DNA of 64,000 nt from Cephalopachus bancanus (Eukaryota > Chordata > Mammalia > Primates > Tarsiidae): the NCBI GenBank assembly GCA_027257055.1, contig JAPVLO010000074.1, positions 2,743,001 through 2,807,000 of the forward strand. Direction: 5' to 3'. Below are positions 1 through 11,528 of the stretch, piece by piece (the first letter of the stretch is position 1; the number at the start of each line of letters is the position of its first letter). The position numbers were made by a program, and so were the translations under genes. A model generated the notes under the pieces. The model made no database searches, was not told the origin of the DNA, and worked only from the letters and a program-made list of their open reading frames with translations.

Positions 1-850
1 TTTAGTCCAAAGTCCCAAATTACAGTCCTTGAACTGTCTCCAGAAAGTTTAGCAGTAGTCTTCCTTCTGGGGCTTCATGACCTTCAGAGTTCTGTAATCG
101 CCTTTCTTGTCCAGATGTCTTCATTACTTTTCTCTTATCCTGCAGTGCTTGTTTCCAAAGAAAACTCAAAAGAAGCTTTTAGTAATGTTTCCCAGGCCCC
201 CAAGGTTGCTTTCTGTCTTTAGCTAAGTTATCATAAAAGTGTCTGATTAGTATATTATGAGTTCAGTGAAAACCCTCTCTATAAATGTTAACTTAGAGTT
301 TTAACTATTGAATTAAGTAAAAACCTTAAAGATAACCTTTATCCTAAGTCAGTGAAAACAGTGTTATAAATCACCTACATAACTCCTAGATAAGTGTTAG
401 AACTTATAATGAGCTCATAATAAACTTACTATAAACTTGTGCTTCTAAAGAACCTTATGTCTAAACACTAAACTGCATAATCCTAAATCAAATAAGGAGT
501 GAATATACTTATATCATTTATTACTTAAGCAATATCTAGTAACTTATAACGAAGTGAAAGAAAGCATTCTTGATGTGCTTCAGAGTTTAACCCTTGCATA
601 TGTTAGAAAAGGCCAAGCGGCATAGTGGGAAAATGGAAAATGAACCATGACATTTCCAGGTTAGCTGTGAGTACTTCACATAAACATGCCATCTTCTTCT
701 TCCACGACTGCACAGAATTTCTTCAGCTGTACCAACAGCAAAGACAGAAGACAGAAAGGCCTCAGCTGCCCGTACTCGCTTTGCGGCCGGGGGTCCTCAG
801 CGCACCTGAACTTTGTCAATCAGGCGGGCCTCCAAGGCTGGCTCCCAACA
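1..850 (-). mobile_element. ERVK/IAP-like LTR, partial (cut by window edge)
   Basis: The right boundary at 850 reads ggctcccaaca, so on the minus strand the element begins TGTTGGGAGCC, a start typical of IAP-like class II (ERVK) LTRs. The preceding bases (aggcgggcctccaaggc) are almost identical to the end of the LTR at 13672-15068, which shows a shared family. The interior is AT-rich with many short repeats. The end carrying R-U5 would lie left of base 1 and is not visible, so I cannot tell a solo LTR from a provirus edge. No target duplication can be tested. The short reading frames inside are not genes. Confidence 0.65.
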
Positions 851-970
851 CCCATTAATGTAGAATTTAGACAGAATACAAAAGTTTTATCTACAGTCTC
901 TCGAAACATAATGTTGACAAGTAAAAAGTCTAGTGTTAACAAATCTATTGATCATTTATTATTAATTTTC

Positions 971-1047
971 TTTTTTTTTTTTTTGAGTTGGAGTCTCACT
1001 CTGTCACCCAGACTGGAGTGCAGTGGTTACTCCCAGCCACCGCAGGT
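971..1047 (-). mobile_element. Alu, 5'-truncated 3' end
   Basis: A T-run is followed by gagttggagtctcactctg and the Alu right-arm end up to ccaccgcag, where homology stops and unrelated sequence follows. Only about 75 bp of the right arm survive. This fits 5' truncation of a minus-strand insertion. Confidence 0.85.
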
Positions 1048-1126
1048 CGGTTTTTGGTTTATATAGATATAGCTCCACTTTAATCTCTTTTCCTATTTAT
1101 ATATTTACAAATTAATCTTTTTGATC

Positions 1127-1208
1127 TTTTTTTTTTTTTTGAGGAAGCAGGATTTATTGAGAGGTCAGAAGAGCTCCCACAGTGGGAGGGGACGCAAGGT
1201 GGTTGCCC
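1127..1208 (-). mobile_element. Short A-tailed retrosequence, possibly an LTR R region (copy 1)
   Basis: On the minus strand a 68-nt body ends CTCAATAAATCCTGCTTCCTC and runs into 14 A's. The AATAAA lies about 18 nt before the tail, and a GGGAGCTC-type motif precedes it. This arrangement matches the R region and poly(A) site of class I retroviral LTRs. A second copy at 40865-40944 has the same body length and starts at the same base (GGGCAA). I see no full LTR or clean target duplication around it. The LTR origin is inference; an unknown small SINE is the alternative. Confidence 0.55.
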
Positions 1209-1560
1209 AATATATTTTGTCTTTAAATAAAGCAAAATATGTATAAGACAATATCATTAAATTGTATTATACTGGGACAAAAATAAACAAGTAAAACATT
1301 AGAGAATAGAGAGCCAAGGAAAAGAGGAATGTATAATACATAAATAAATTTAGCATATAACAAAGTTACATTTTAAGTTATTGTGGAAAGTGTCTTCAAG
1401 AAGGTTTTTTAAACATGGCACAAAGTGGAAGCTCAAAACTGACATATTTAAATATCTAGATTCTAAATTACAAAAAATAAGTAAAGTAAATATATTACAG
1501 CTGTTGCACACATTTGTCATAAGAATAACATGAAATTAATGCAGAGGATATAAGAAGAAT
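1209..1560. other. AT-rich unassigned DNA
   Basis: Very AT-rich sequence with short A and T runs. No reading frame, repeat family or RNA gene is recognised. Confidence 0.5.
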
Positions 1561-2230
1561 GTATACAAATTAATAAGAAAACAAAAACAACCCAATTTCT
1601 TAACTGTTAAATTCCATAAAGAGGAAATAAACACAAGAAATACAGATGAAATACCATTGAAAATATAAGATATGCTAAATTTCACTAAAATAAGGATGAA
1701 TAAAATTTTTTAAAATACCATCATACCTTCAAAATATAAAATATCAATGTTATCAAAGGTTTGAGAAAGAAGCTGCACATTCATGCTTGGTACTTCTGAG
1801 AAAATAGCACACCATTTTATGTAGCAGTTACATTTTTATGAAGAAAACCTACAGAAATATCTGTATATAAACAAAAAGATTTTGTACATGTATGAACAGA
1901 AGCATTATTTATAACAGTAATAACCAGGAAATAGATCTCATGTTCAATAAATGAATAGTTAAATTTTTTGCCGAATCTTAACTGGAAAATACTGTGTAGT
2001 CATTAATAACAAAGTATGTCTATATGTTATGACATAGAAACCACATATTAATTATAAAAAGTATGATACATACAATATGAATAGTTGACTCCCATATGTA
2101 TGAGGGAGAAAATAAAACTAGGTAGATAGATGAATAGACAGGGGTAAATACATGTGAAAAGAATAAAATACTTAAAACTTAAATGCATAAGAACATTAAA
2201 GAATATTACTAAGAGTATCTAGAAGAAAGA
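1560..2230 (+). mobile_element. Old L1 fragment (3' part of ORF2)
   Basis: The order of phrases matches the end of old L1M ORF2: a 'gaagcattatttataacagtaataaccagg' type segment (1900-1930), then 'caataaatgaatagttaaatt' (1946-1966), then the stretch around the cattaataacaaagtatg segment. All are heavily diverged and frame-broken. It is called from phrase order, so the edges are approximate. Confidence 0.5.
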
Positions 2231-3840
2231 TTAAAATGAACTTTCACTTAAAAAAACAAATAGTTTACTTTTAGGAATAAATGATTCATGTATTAATTTT
2301 ATTTTACTACATTTTATTTATCTACAAAATACAATAATTTCAGAAGAGAAATTATAAGCAAAGTTATGAAAATTCTTAGAAGAAAAAATAGAGAAAGCAG
2401 TTACTTCAAAAAAGGATTTAGAGTCTCAAGTTGTAACATGAATATATCTAAAAATTTTAGAATATAAAAAATCCATTGTGTTTCATAAGATCTTAAACTA
2501 TGCAAATGATTCCCATTTTAAAGAATAAAACTAGTGTGTTTTATTTTTACCCTATCTCTTAGATTGCACAGCACTTTGAAACAAGCAGCTGCCATGAATT
2601 TTGAAAACTTAGCTGCCCTCACTTGTTCTCTATGCAAAAGATGTTTTTTAAAAAGTTGAGATGTCATTGTGACTGTCAAATGAGAGTGATCCACTACAGG
2701 GGATTATAGTGAGTCACAGTTATTAGTAGGGAAAGGTGAAGTCAGTTCAAAATGTTCTCTTCTCCAGAGAAAATCATCATATACTCTACAAGTCTATGGA
2801 GAGTAAAATCAGGCATGTTTCCTAAAATATATAATAATATGACACAAAAATGACAGAGTTTTTAAATATATTAGGAAAAAATAAATTCATCATTATTACT
2901 AAAAATAAATAATAGGACCTTATTTCAGCTGATCAGAAATTTTAGTCTTCACAAATAGATATCTAGATATCTTGGCAAGACTCTCAAATCAGGAAATTGC
3001 TATTGAGTAATAAGTTCACTAACGGGAAACTTACAAGAATAGACACAAAGTATTGCTCTTAGGTGTAGTAGCACCAATTTGCAGAACTGTTTTCCTGTAT
3101 AGTAATTTACTGTCAATAACTTCAAGTTCTTTTAATCCATGTGGAAAAAGCCTACAGAAATATTAGAAATATCTACAGCATATTTAAATGTACAGTCATT
3201 AACATATACTGTCTTCAAACAGTTATAATTATTTAACAAAAAATTCCAAGTAATCACTATTTTTGTAAAAAACAAACATCTTGGTAAACAGTAATTATTT
3301 GGTCAGTGGCAGTTAATGACTTGGAATTTGAAATAAAATTCTTAATGAAAAGAGGAACCATACAATAATTTTATTTCTTTATTTTATTTTTATCTACATA
3401 TAGGGAAACAATATATTTGAATACTAATTGAAACAATATACATCAGATTTTGTTCGTTTGTTTCACAAATTACACACTTTCTCTTTAACTTTTTCGGATA
3501 ATAAAATAATATGGTTTAAGTAACAATTTCCTGGATCTATAAAAACAACTTGGATTTGTATTTCTTTTGTTTCCTTGGGGATAGAATAGAGCATTGCAAT
3601 ATTATTAAATAAGATTTTAAGATACCTGTAGCAGTGATCTTGACTGGATTATGAGGCAGATGACTTATCAGCTGGGTCACCTACACTTATAATTCAAACA
3701 GAAACCCTGAAAGAATCATTCTGATGATGCTAAATAGTGTTGGACTGACTGTGATTTTCCAATATGCAAAAAGAAAGGGAAAAATGGTGAATCTGAGATA
3801 CTCACTTCTCGGAAGTACTTAATCTTCAAAGACATCTTTT
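2231..3840. other. AT-rich unassigned DNA
   Basis: No gene or repeat family is recognised. The sequence is roughly one-third GC or less with scattered homopolymers. Ancient, unrecognisable repeats cannot be excluded. Confidence 0.5.
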
Positions 3841-4290
3841 ACTAATTATGACGTATGGAAATGTGACCTCCAAGTTGTCCTTCATTGAAGATTTGCTGCT
3901 CCAGCTGTAGGGGCAGCTTTCACCACTCAGCCTCACTTGTCTCAGCTGCAAACTTGTCTCAGTTGCAAACTTCCACTTCACCCAAGTTCATCCCCTTATC
4001 TAGGCAACCCACAGCCCATGACTCAACCACATGAAGGGAAGACAGAATTCTTCAAGACTGGGTATTCTTGACCCAACTCTGGACCACCCTGCAGAGCCAT
4101 TTCAGGTCCAGATGCACCCCATGGAGAATTCCAATGAGCCAGTAGTTGGCCTAGCACCGCTCTGTTTCTCCCTCTTTTCTGCTTCCTCCCCTTTCCACAG
4201 GTGTGGATACCAAGGGCACTCCCTAATGATATGCTGCATGTTCAACTTGTCCTACAGATCCCTTTTAGAAGCTAAACGTTTTTAATTCCT
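3841..4290 (+). repeat. GC-richer ancient interspersed repeat, family not named
   Basis: This block is clearly richer in G+C than its surroundings. It ends with a pyrimidine tract, then ccacaggtgtggataccaag and gcactcccta, a motif order I associate with an old mammalian interspersed repeat but cannot name safely. It includes a small tandem duplication, cttgtctcagctgcaaa/cttgtctcagttgcaaa, at about 3937-3971. An 84-codon frame lies inside, with no domain. Confidence 0.4.
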
Positions 4291-6482
4291 TTAGAGAATT
4301 TCTATTATCTTGATTGTCATCTTTGCTGTCATGCTATTTGCTAAAATTTATCTCACAAAGATATGATAAGAGATTCATTATTGACAAGCCCAAGACATAC
4401 ATATAGACTCCTACATTCTTGATCATTATGCTTCCTGCTGCCAGGGAGAAGACAGTATGAATGTATTTGTTTATCCTCTGATTTACCCACTGATTGATGT
4501 GACTAGAACCATGTACCTTGTATTTTCTTTGGGACCTAAGCAATGTTCAGAGAATGTCAGTGTCATAAACAAAGAATTGAATGCTGTTCCTGGAATTTTT
4601 AGACTGTAGTCACAATGTCATTTATCTAACAATCTGTGTGTTCAAATTGTTTTAAGCTTTACTGCTGAAGTTTAAATTTGTCATAATCATTGCGGAAATT
4701 ATTTCATGGGCTTTGCACTCTGAATAAGGTAGTTTTCTTTAAAAAAATATATGATGAAGAATTCAGTCAAAAATCTAGACATTTAGTAAGTATCCATAGA
4801 TATGACAGGACAAATATAAAAGTTTTTCAACAGAATGGATAAGGAAGCTGGCACAATAATTTCCATTCACTTTCCTCAGATGTATGTCACCCTCCTCCTT
4901 GCCAAAAAAAAGTGACATGCTGGAACATTTTTTTCAAGGGCCTTTAAAGTATCTCTTTTTAACTCACAGTAAAAGACATTGTATAACACATTTTTGTTTT
5001 GAAAATATATGTAGAGTTATGACTTTTATAGAACACAGATGTACACGTCTATTTCTATCATCTATTAGTCAGCTGCAATTACAGTTCTTTTTAAAACCAT
5101 ATAGTTTAAGGCACAATTTAATGCCTCAAATCACTTCACTTTATGTTAGAAGTGAACATAGAACATCTAAGAAACAAGTGCTATCTCAAAAAAAGGTACT
5201 TCAAATATTTCTGTTTACACAAAGTGAAAACAAGACTCAAAATCTACTATCATAACATATTACTTTAGTTTAAATATATCAATATACTAATAACACATTG
5301 TATTAAATATGTTAAATGTTAGTATGTGAATATAGGAAAGAAATCATGTAAAGGCCATTAATGTATGAGTTATATTTTTTTCTTATCAGTCATCTTAATA
5401 AAAAAACATGGTTTAATCAATTATTTATAAAACACATTATAATTAAAACATTGACCCTTGTGTTACTTCTTTCATGAATATGTTTGATTACAGAAATTAA
5501 TGTAAGTTTCTAGAATGTAGTACCAATAATTGAACAGGCACATACCTTGCAAAAAATTGCATACAGTTGAGAAAAAGTACTTAACTAGGACAATATTATG
5601 CTGATGTGAATAATCACAATTATATTTGTAACCATATGAATTTAGGTAACACTATTTACAATAATAAAATAAATAATTATTAGGCTGTTAGTTCTAATAC
5701 CCTACGTTAGAATCAAATAGAAATAAATACTATTTTAACAATAAATACAAATATTTTCTGTGCAGTAGAATTTAATTTAGTTTACTCTAGACTTTAAGAT
5801 AAATATTTGTCATCCATAAAATTTAAATCTGTGAGGCAAGCACAACAATGATAATAGAATCACAAATTTGTCTTAAAACCAAATGTACAGTTGAATTTAA
5901 TAGCAAAAAGGAAGAAATCAAGACTAAAAAGTTAAGCATGGTGATTAATATATGCAATGCATAGATTTATATTAGCTAATTTAGTATTAAAGAAAAATGA
6001 ACTTAATAAAAGTGAAAATTACAGGCAGTTAAAATTAAAAATAAAACTATTTGATTGTTTTAAGTTGCCTTTGCAGAACAGCTAAGAAAGGATACTGAAA
6101 GTAGAATATATTAGAAATGCTTTGATTGGATTTTTAAATTGTACAATTGATAGTATTTCAGAAAAAAACCCAATAACTTTTCTCATTTTTCCTTACATAT
6201 TAAAAGATCAAAGTCAGTATGTTAGCATTTTTTATTGTCTGAGAATTTGGTTCCTGCTTTGGGTTGAAATTATGAGTACAAGTGACCTGGCTGACTCACC
6301 AAAAGATCTGCAATGCAATCAAGATCATGTTTAAACTTAATATTTGTCATTTTAAGAGAAGAGTTCCCTGATGAGGTCACCCTAAAGAGAGGTTTTAACT
6401 AGATTATTCTATAAATGCAATTCTGTTTTTTTCCTAGAACAATGAAACCAGTGAAAATCATGAGCCCCTAAAACTCAACTTT

Positions 6483-6484
<2 letters not shown>
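4291..6484. other. AT-rich unassigned DNA with one long chance frame
   Basis: No repeat family is recognised over about 2.2 kb. A 123-codon plus-strand frame (4884-5255) is among the longest outside repeats, but it shows no domain, no Kozak-like start and the same AT-rich composition as its flanks. I treat it as non-coding. Confidence 0.45.
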
Positions 6485-6533
<49 letters not shown>

Positions 6534-6546
6534 ATACACACACACA
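6485..6546 (+). repeat. (CA)n microsatellite
   Basis: About 24 uninterrupted CA units, one cat interruption, then more CA. It is likely polymorphic in length and could adopt Z-DNA. Confidence 0.97.
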
Positions 6547-7084
6547 AATTTTTGTCTATTGTAGAACTTAATTTGGTCTTCAGTTCTCAATTACATTTAG
6601 TCACTGGAATTTAACTCTGTCAATATCTGTTTTGTTGCCTTATCCCTGTAATTCACTGTAGTATCAAGGCATTGGTGTACACTTGGTACTTATGGGCATG
6701 TCTTGTGATGGCTATTACTTCAGCTGCTCATCAGACTCTGGCATGTATTGCTGCTGGATTCTGCTCATGTTTCTTCATCTCATCTGCCCCTATGACAGAT
6801 TTTTTTAGGCATGTCCTTGTCACAAGACATTCCTCTGTGGATCCATTCACCTAGCTGTGGCACTCTTATGAGAAGACATTGAAAAATGTATGGGACAAAA
6901 GGAACCCCCCCCCAAACAGAATTATCTTTGGAGGGTGGGACCTTTAAAGTACAGGTTTCCCCCTATAGATGTTCTAGGAACCCATCAGCATCGGTGTGCC
7001 AGCTAGCTCTGTTATGAGAGGCTGTGTTTGGCTTCTGCTAGATTTTTGGAGATTCTTTCAATATGTTTGCCCATTTCATGATGG

Positions 7085-7440
7085 ATGATTTACGAGTATC
7101 TCTGCACACACTGTTCTGAGTGTTCAGCAATTTTTGACCCAAAACAGCATGACCTCCATACCCCACTGCTAGCCCATCCACCTGATCTTGTCCCAACAAC
7201 TTTTTGTTTGTTTTACAGGATGAAGAAAGTCCTCAAAGGGAAACGTTTTTCTGATGTGGAAGAGGTTAAACAAAAAAACGGCAGAAGCAATAAAATGCAT
7301 CAAAATGGATGAGTTCAAAACCCTGTTTTGAGCAGTGGAATAAAGTGTTTTGATAGGTGTATTGCATCAAGTGGAGAGTACTTTGAAGGTGACTGAAGTT
7401 TAAACATGTAAGAATAAATATGCACTTTTTAATAAATAAA
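7085..7440 (+). pseudogene. Mariner-type transposase remnant, C-terminal part
   Basis: The 75-codon frame at 7085-7312 carries degenerate versions of two conserved mariner transposase blocks. One is the HPPYSPDLAPxDFFLFP region that follows the second catalytic aspartate, here HPPDLVPTTFCLF. The other is the following MKKVLKGKRFSDVEEVKQK block. After a frameshift near 7290 the terminal FEQW...RCIASSGEYFEGD-like end can be read in another frame. The N-terminal DNA-binding domain and the first catalytic residues are not recognisable, so it cannot encode an active enzyme. An A/T-rich end at about 7440 may be the element's 3' limit; inverted repeats were not identified. Confidence 0.75.
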
Positions 7441-8159
7441 TTCTGGGCTTGCTTGCTTTCACCTTTTTTGGAGGAGGGGTGGCTCCCTTCATATAAGACA
7501 CATTAGGGCTGCTGAAGTTTTCTCTGTCCCTGGGATATTAGGCACATATCTAAATTATCAGTTCCATGCCAATGTAGTGTAAGAAACAAAGAGAGTCACA
7601 AATGATATAAAATGAAGTTCCAGATATTCTAGCAACATCATAGACAAAGAGGAGAAGATATCAAATTGTGTGACCAACCTTTAAGCCTTTCCCCAAGGCT
7701 GCCATAAAACCCTCCACATTTATTAATCTCTTTAGCTTAGACACAATCTCTTTAGCTTAGATATATGGTGACACCTAACCCCAGAGGGAGCTTGAAATGT
7801 AGTCTTTATTTACTTTGGATGATTATTTGCCTGAATGAAAGTTCTTGGTTTTGCAAAGAAGGGAGAGTGATATTGGAGAACAACTAGCAGTTTACCCTTG
7901 TGGCCATCCAAATACCTATGCTTACTTTTCTTCCCTGTACACAGAACACTCAACTCAGTGGAGCTGGCCCTACAGATCTATCCACTTACTGCATCTGGCC
8001 TTATTTTTCCCTACTGTCAAGCAATTAGAAACATTCTTGCCCTCTGCTTTCCCAAGGTATCAGTCAGAGAACCTCCAACCTCTCCTAACTACAGAGAAGT
8101 CATATTAAATTCTTTAAGTTAAAGACAATCTCCTGTGACTATAGGTAAAATGAAAACGC
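7441..8159. other. Unassigned DNA with a 20-bp tandem duplication
   Basis: A direct duplication of atctctttagcttagaca/ta units occurs at about 7725-7764. The section 7840-8120 is somewhat GC-richer and may be an old LTR or ERV piece, but I cannot place it. Two overlapping frames of 74-87 codons show no domain. Confidence 0.45.
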
Positions 8160-8480
8160 ACTCTCCTAAATTTTTTTTTTTTTTTTTTGAGTTGGAGTCT
8201 CACTCTGTCGCCCAGACTGGAGTGCAGTGGCCGCTCCCGGCCACCGCAGCCTCGGCCTGCTGGGCTCTGGCGATCCTTCCGCCTCAGCCTTCCGAGTAGC
8301 CGGAATTATAGGCATGTGCCACCACGCCCAGCTGATTTTTTTGATTTATTGTAGAGATGAGGTCTCGCTGCCCAGGCGGGTCTCGAACCCTCAGGCTCAG
8401 GCAATTCACTCACCTCAGCCTCCCAAAGGCGCGGGATTACAGGCTGAGCCACCGAGCCTGGCTCTACTCTCCTAAATTTT
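8160..8480 (-). mobile_element. Alu, full length, young type, with target duplication
   Basis: Complete dimer at about 8175-8465. A direct repeat actctcctaaatttt flanks it (8160-8174 and 8466-8480), so the insertion borders are well defined. It lacks the ACTTG pentamer in the left arm (younger subtype). The left-arm T-arm-like stem is broken here by a substitution. Confidence 0.95.
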
Positions 8481-9041
8481 ACTTCACCTTGGGGTATTGC
8501 GAATCATAACATAGTGAGAATCACAACATTCTAAAGATGTGTTCTTTCAAACATTTTACTCTTAATATTAGTAAAGGGTATAAAACTGTGTAACCAACTT
8601 TAAGTTATCACCTTTCTTTTTCAAGTCACACACTGACTATCTGATCTCTACTATAACTTTGTGCTTTAATTACATATACTAACATAGCATCCTATATGTA
8701 TACATTGGTTTACTATTTTGAGACTTAACAAAATATGCTTCTCATTGCAAAATATTTTTTATCGCATATTTTGAATCCTTTCCCTTTCTGTGATTCAAAC
8801 AGCAAAGAATATTTTTCATCAGGAAAATGTTTTTAACAGCAGAAAAATAGAGCAACAGTATTTTGCTTCAAATGCATCAACTTGGCACTGGTAAGTTCCC
8901 TGGAAGACAGAATAGTGCTCTGCAAACATTCTAGCTAGTAACCAGTTTTTCCAGTATGTTTTCAAATTAGTATGACCAAGTGGTCCATTTCACCCAATAC
9001 TGTATTCTCTGAGATGAAATGTCATGTATTACTGGAAAGCC

Positions 9042-9042
<1 letters not shown>
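8481..9042. other. Unassigned AT-rich DNA
   Basis: No recognised element or gene. Confidence 0.5.

Positions 9043-9079
<37 letters not shown>
9043..9079 (+). repeat. (CA)n microsatellite
   Basis: About 18 uninterrupted CA units. Confidence 0.97.
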
Positions 9080-9083
<4 letters not shown>

Positions 9084-9332
9084 ACATGGACCTCCGGCAC
9101 TCTCTTTGTTTCTTGGCAACTGAGGAGTCTATTTCCCGATTTTGCCATTTAAGAAAATTGGGATCTTTTTCTGGCTTCCTAAGGGACCATGGGAAGATTG
9201 TCTTCTAACTACAATCGTTATGACAGTTAAAACATATTAAGAAAACAAAAGAAAATCATTTTTATTTTAAGCTACTAGGGCTTGAAGGTGTACTTTATCT
9301 ATTTGATTAATAGGTTTTTGTGTGTGTTTTTC

Positions 9333-9637
9333 CCTTTTTTCTTTTTTCTTTTGAGTTGGAGTCTTACTCCATCACCCAGGCTGGAGGGCAGTGGCACACT
9401 CACAGCCACCCCAGCATCGACCTGCTTAGCTCAAGCCATCCTTCCAGTTCAGCCTTCCAAGAAGCTGGAACTACAGGCGTGCACTACCACGCCCAGCTCA
9501 TTTTTTAAAAAATTGGTTGTAGAGACTAGGACTTGCCAACTTGCCTGGGCTGTTCTCAAACTCATGGGCTCAGGCAGTCCACTCACCTCGGCCTCCCAAA
9601 GTGCTGGAATTGCAGGCTCAGGCACCGAGACTGGCTG
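9333..9637 (-). mobile_element. Alu, older copy
   Basis: A dimer preceded by an impure T-rich tail. It keeps ancestral states: the ACTTG pentamer, and a right arm reading gtggctgtgagtgtgccac when reversed rather than the GC-rich hairpin of young copies. A 118-codon frame across it is Alu-derived, not a gene. Confidence 0.92.
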
Positions 9638-9929
9638 ATTAACACAGTTTCTAAAAGATTGTTAGAGCTGAAGGGAAGCTAAGGTAAAGCAGATTATATA
9701 AAGATTTGATTCTTGAGCAAAGGCTCTATACAGTGCTGCCAACTACACTTTGAACCAAGAATTCTTGTGACAGAAAATCAGGAGAGATTTGAAGACTATT
9801 CCTCTGGGCAGAGGAATCTACACCCAGATGGAGATCAGAAAAAAAGCTGAAACTCAAGGAATAACAATTTAAAACATACTATTATGATTATAGGCAAAAT
9901 AATTTCTGTTAGTTTGGGTTGTCCAAGAA

Positions 9930-10990
9930 ACAGACACAAAGCTGGAATTAAACATACGAGAGATTTATTGAGGAAAAACAGTGTGTTAAGTGATAGAAAA
10001 AAGAAGAATCATGAAAAACCTTTGGCAACAAAACTGTTCTGATACCCATGAAATGAGAGGGAGCAAGAAGAATGATGAGGGAGAAAATGCTTAGACTAAA
10101 GACTGTTTCCAGAGAATTTCTACTTGACCAATGTAGAGTATTCAAGACAAAGTTTACCACACGAATAGTCTTGCCGCCTGCCGGGATAGGCCAGCACTAG
10201 TCCCCTTACAGTGTTCAGTAGCTGACTGGTGACTGTGAGTGTACCCGTAGTATCCCTGGTGAATGTGCCCTGGGGTTCTCGGTCCTCTTGGCTTCCTGCA
10301 GTCACTTCTGTTGGACACCTGAGAAGCTCTGGTCCAGGAAGACCAAGGTCCACACTTTGTGCCAATGTAGAGTCCATCACGATGTATTTTCAGGGAGTAT
10401 ATGCTTTAAGGTTCTTGTGGCCCTTTTCTCCTGAAGGAAAAATATGTGTGGCCTGTAAGATGATCTATAGCCCACCTTGCTGAAATTTGTGTCAAGACTA
10501 AAAGTGTTACTAATTTTTGCACTTAGCCACTACCCATGCTAAATTTATCTCAGCCGTTAAATCAGCAGGTCTTGATGGCTTAAATGCTAATCACTTACTC
10601 CTGAGGGCTCTGAACCTTTGGTGATCATATTCTTCTAAGATCAGAGTTGCTACAGGGAATTCAAGTGGATCAACTGTATTCTGTAACCCATTGGGTAAAA
10701 GGATGATAACTCCGCCAGCTCAACGGAGTAAATTTTATTCAAAGAAGTCGACACCTCTTTTCACCTGCTGGTCTAAAGACACAAGGAGTTCAAAGTTCTC
10801 TGATGAAACTCCCTCTATGCAGAGCTGAGAATTTCAGGAGTGAAAAGCCAAATGTCTCCTGGTGGGTTACTAAGGGGTATAAGTAGCTGACCTTTGCTTC
10901 CACATCTCGAGTGTTGAATCCATGAACACTTTCTTTTGGAGACACAGTGACACTGTCTCTGATTTAATACACATACTGCACCCTAAAAAA
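9930..10990 (-). repeat. Possible antisense LTR/ERV remnant, unclassified
   Basis: This GC-richer block contains two minus-strand AATAAA signals (near 9964 and 10735) and long pyrimidine- or purine-biased stretches. It has no intact frame beyond about 86 codons. The composition contrast with both flanks suggests an old inserted element. I could not match it to a named family, and no terminal repeats are visible. It could also be unique DNA. Confidence 0.3.
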
Positions 10991-11208
10991 AAAGAAAAAC
11001 ATGGTTCCAGTGTGTCCATGGTCATGGTCCCACCCCTATAACTCCTTTGCTATAAATTGGATCTTCTACATGAATGCAATGTTGTAGATGAGGAAACCCA
11101 TAAACCCTCAGATGGTGGTTGTTGGCTGAGGCTCTGCCTAAAATTAAGACTTCTTAGACACAGAACAAATGTCTATATCTGAGGAGTTACTGATGGGCCT
11201 TCCAGGAT

Positions 11209-11528
11209 GAAAGAGGTTTATTAGCCGGGCTCGGTGGTTCAGCCTGTAATCCCACACCTTTGGGAGGCTGAGGTGAGTGAATTGTCTGAGATCGCGGGTC
11301 TGAGACCCGCCTGGGCAACTTGGCGAGACCTCATCTCTACAATAAATCAAAAAATTGGCTGGGTGTGGTAGCGCGCGCCTGTAGTTTCAGCTACTTGGAA
11401 GGCTGAGGCGGAAGGATTGCCGGAGCCCAGCAGGTCGAGGCTGCGGTGGCCGGGAGCGGCCGCTGCACTCCAGTCTGGGCGACAGAGTGAGACGCCAACT
11501 CAAAAAAAAAAAAGAAAGAAGTTTATTA
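11209..11528 (+). mobile_element. Alu, full length, ACTTG subtype, with target duplication
   Basis: Dimer at 11224-11513 with an A tail. The flanking direct repeat is gaaagaggtttatta / gaaagaagtttatta (14 of 15 match). It keeps ACTTG in the left arm and shows gcgggtctgagacccgc, a T-arm-like hairpin with a changed loop. The right arm has the GC hairpin ggtggccgggagcggcc. Confidence 0.96.

Noticed and set aside
4884..5255. 123-codon frame outside recognised repeats
   Set aside because: No domain, AT-rich like its flanks, no splice or promoter context; long chance frames are expected in 64 kb of six-frame AT-rich DNA.
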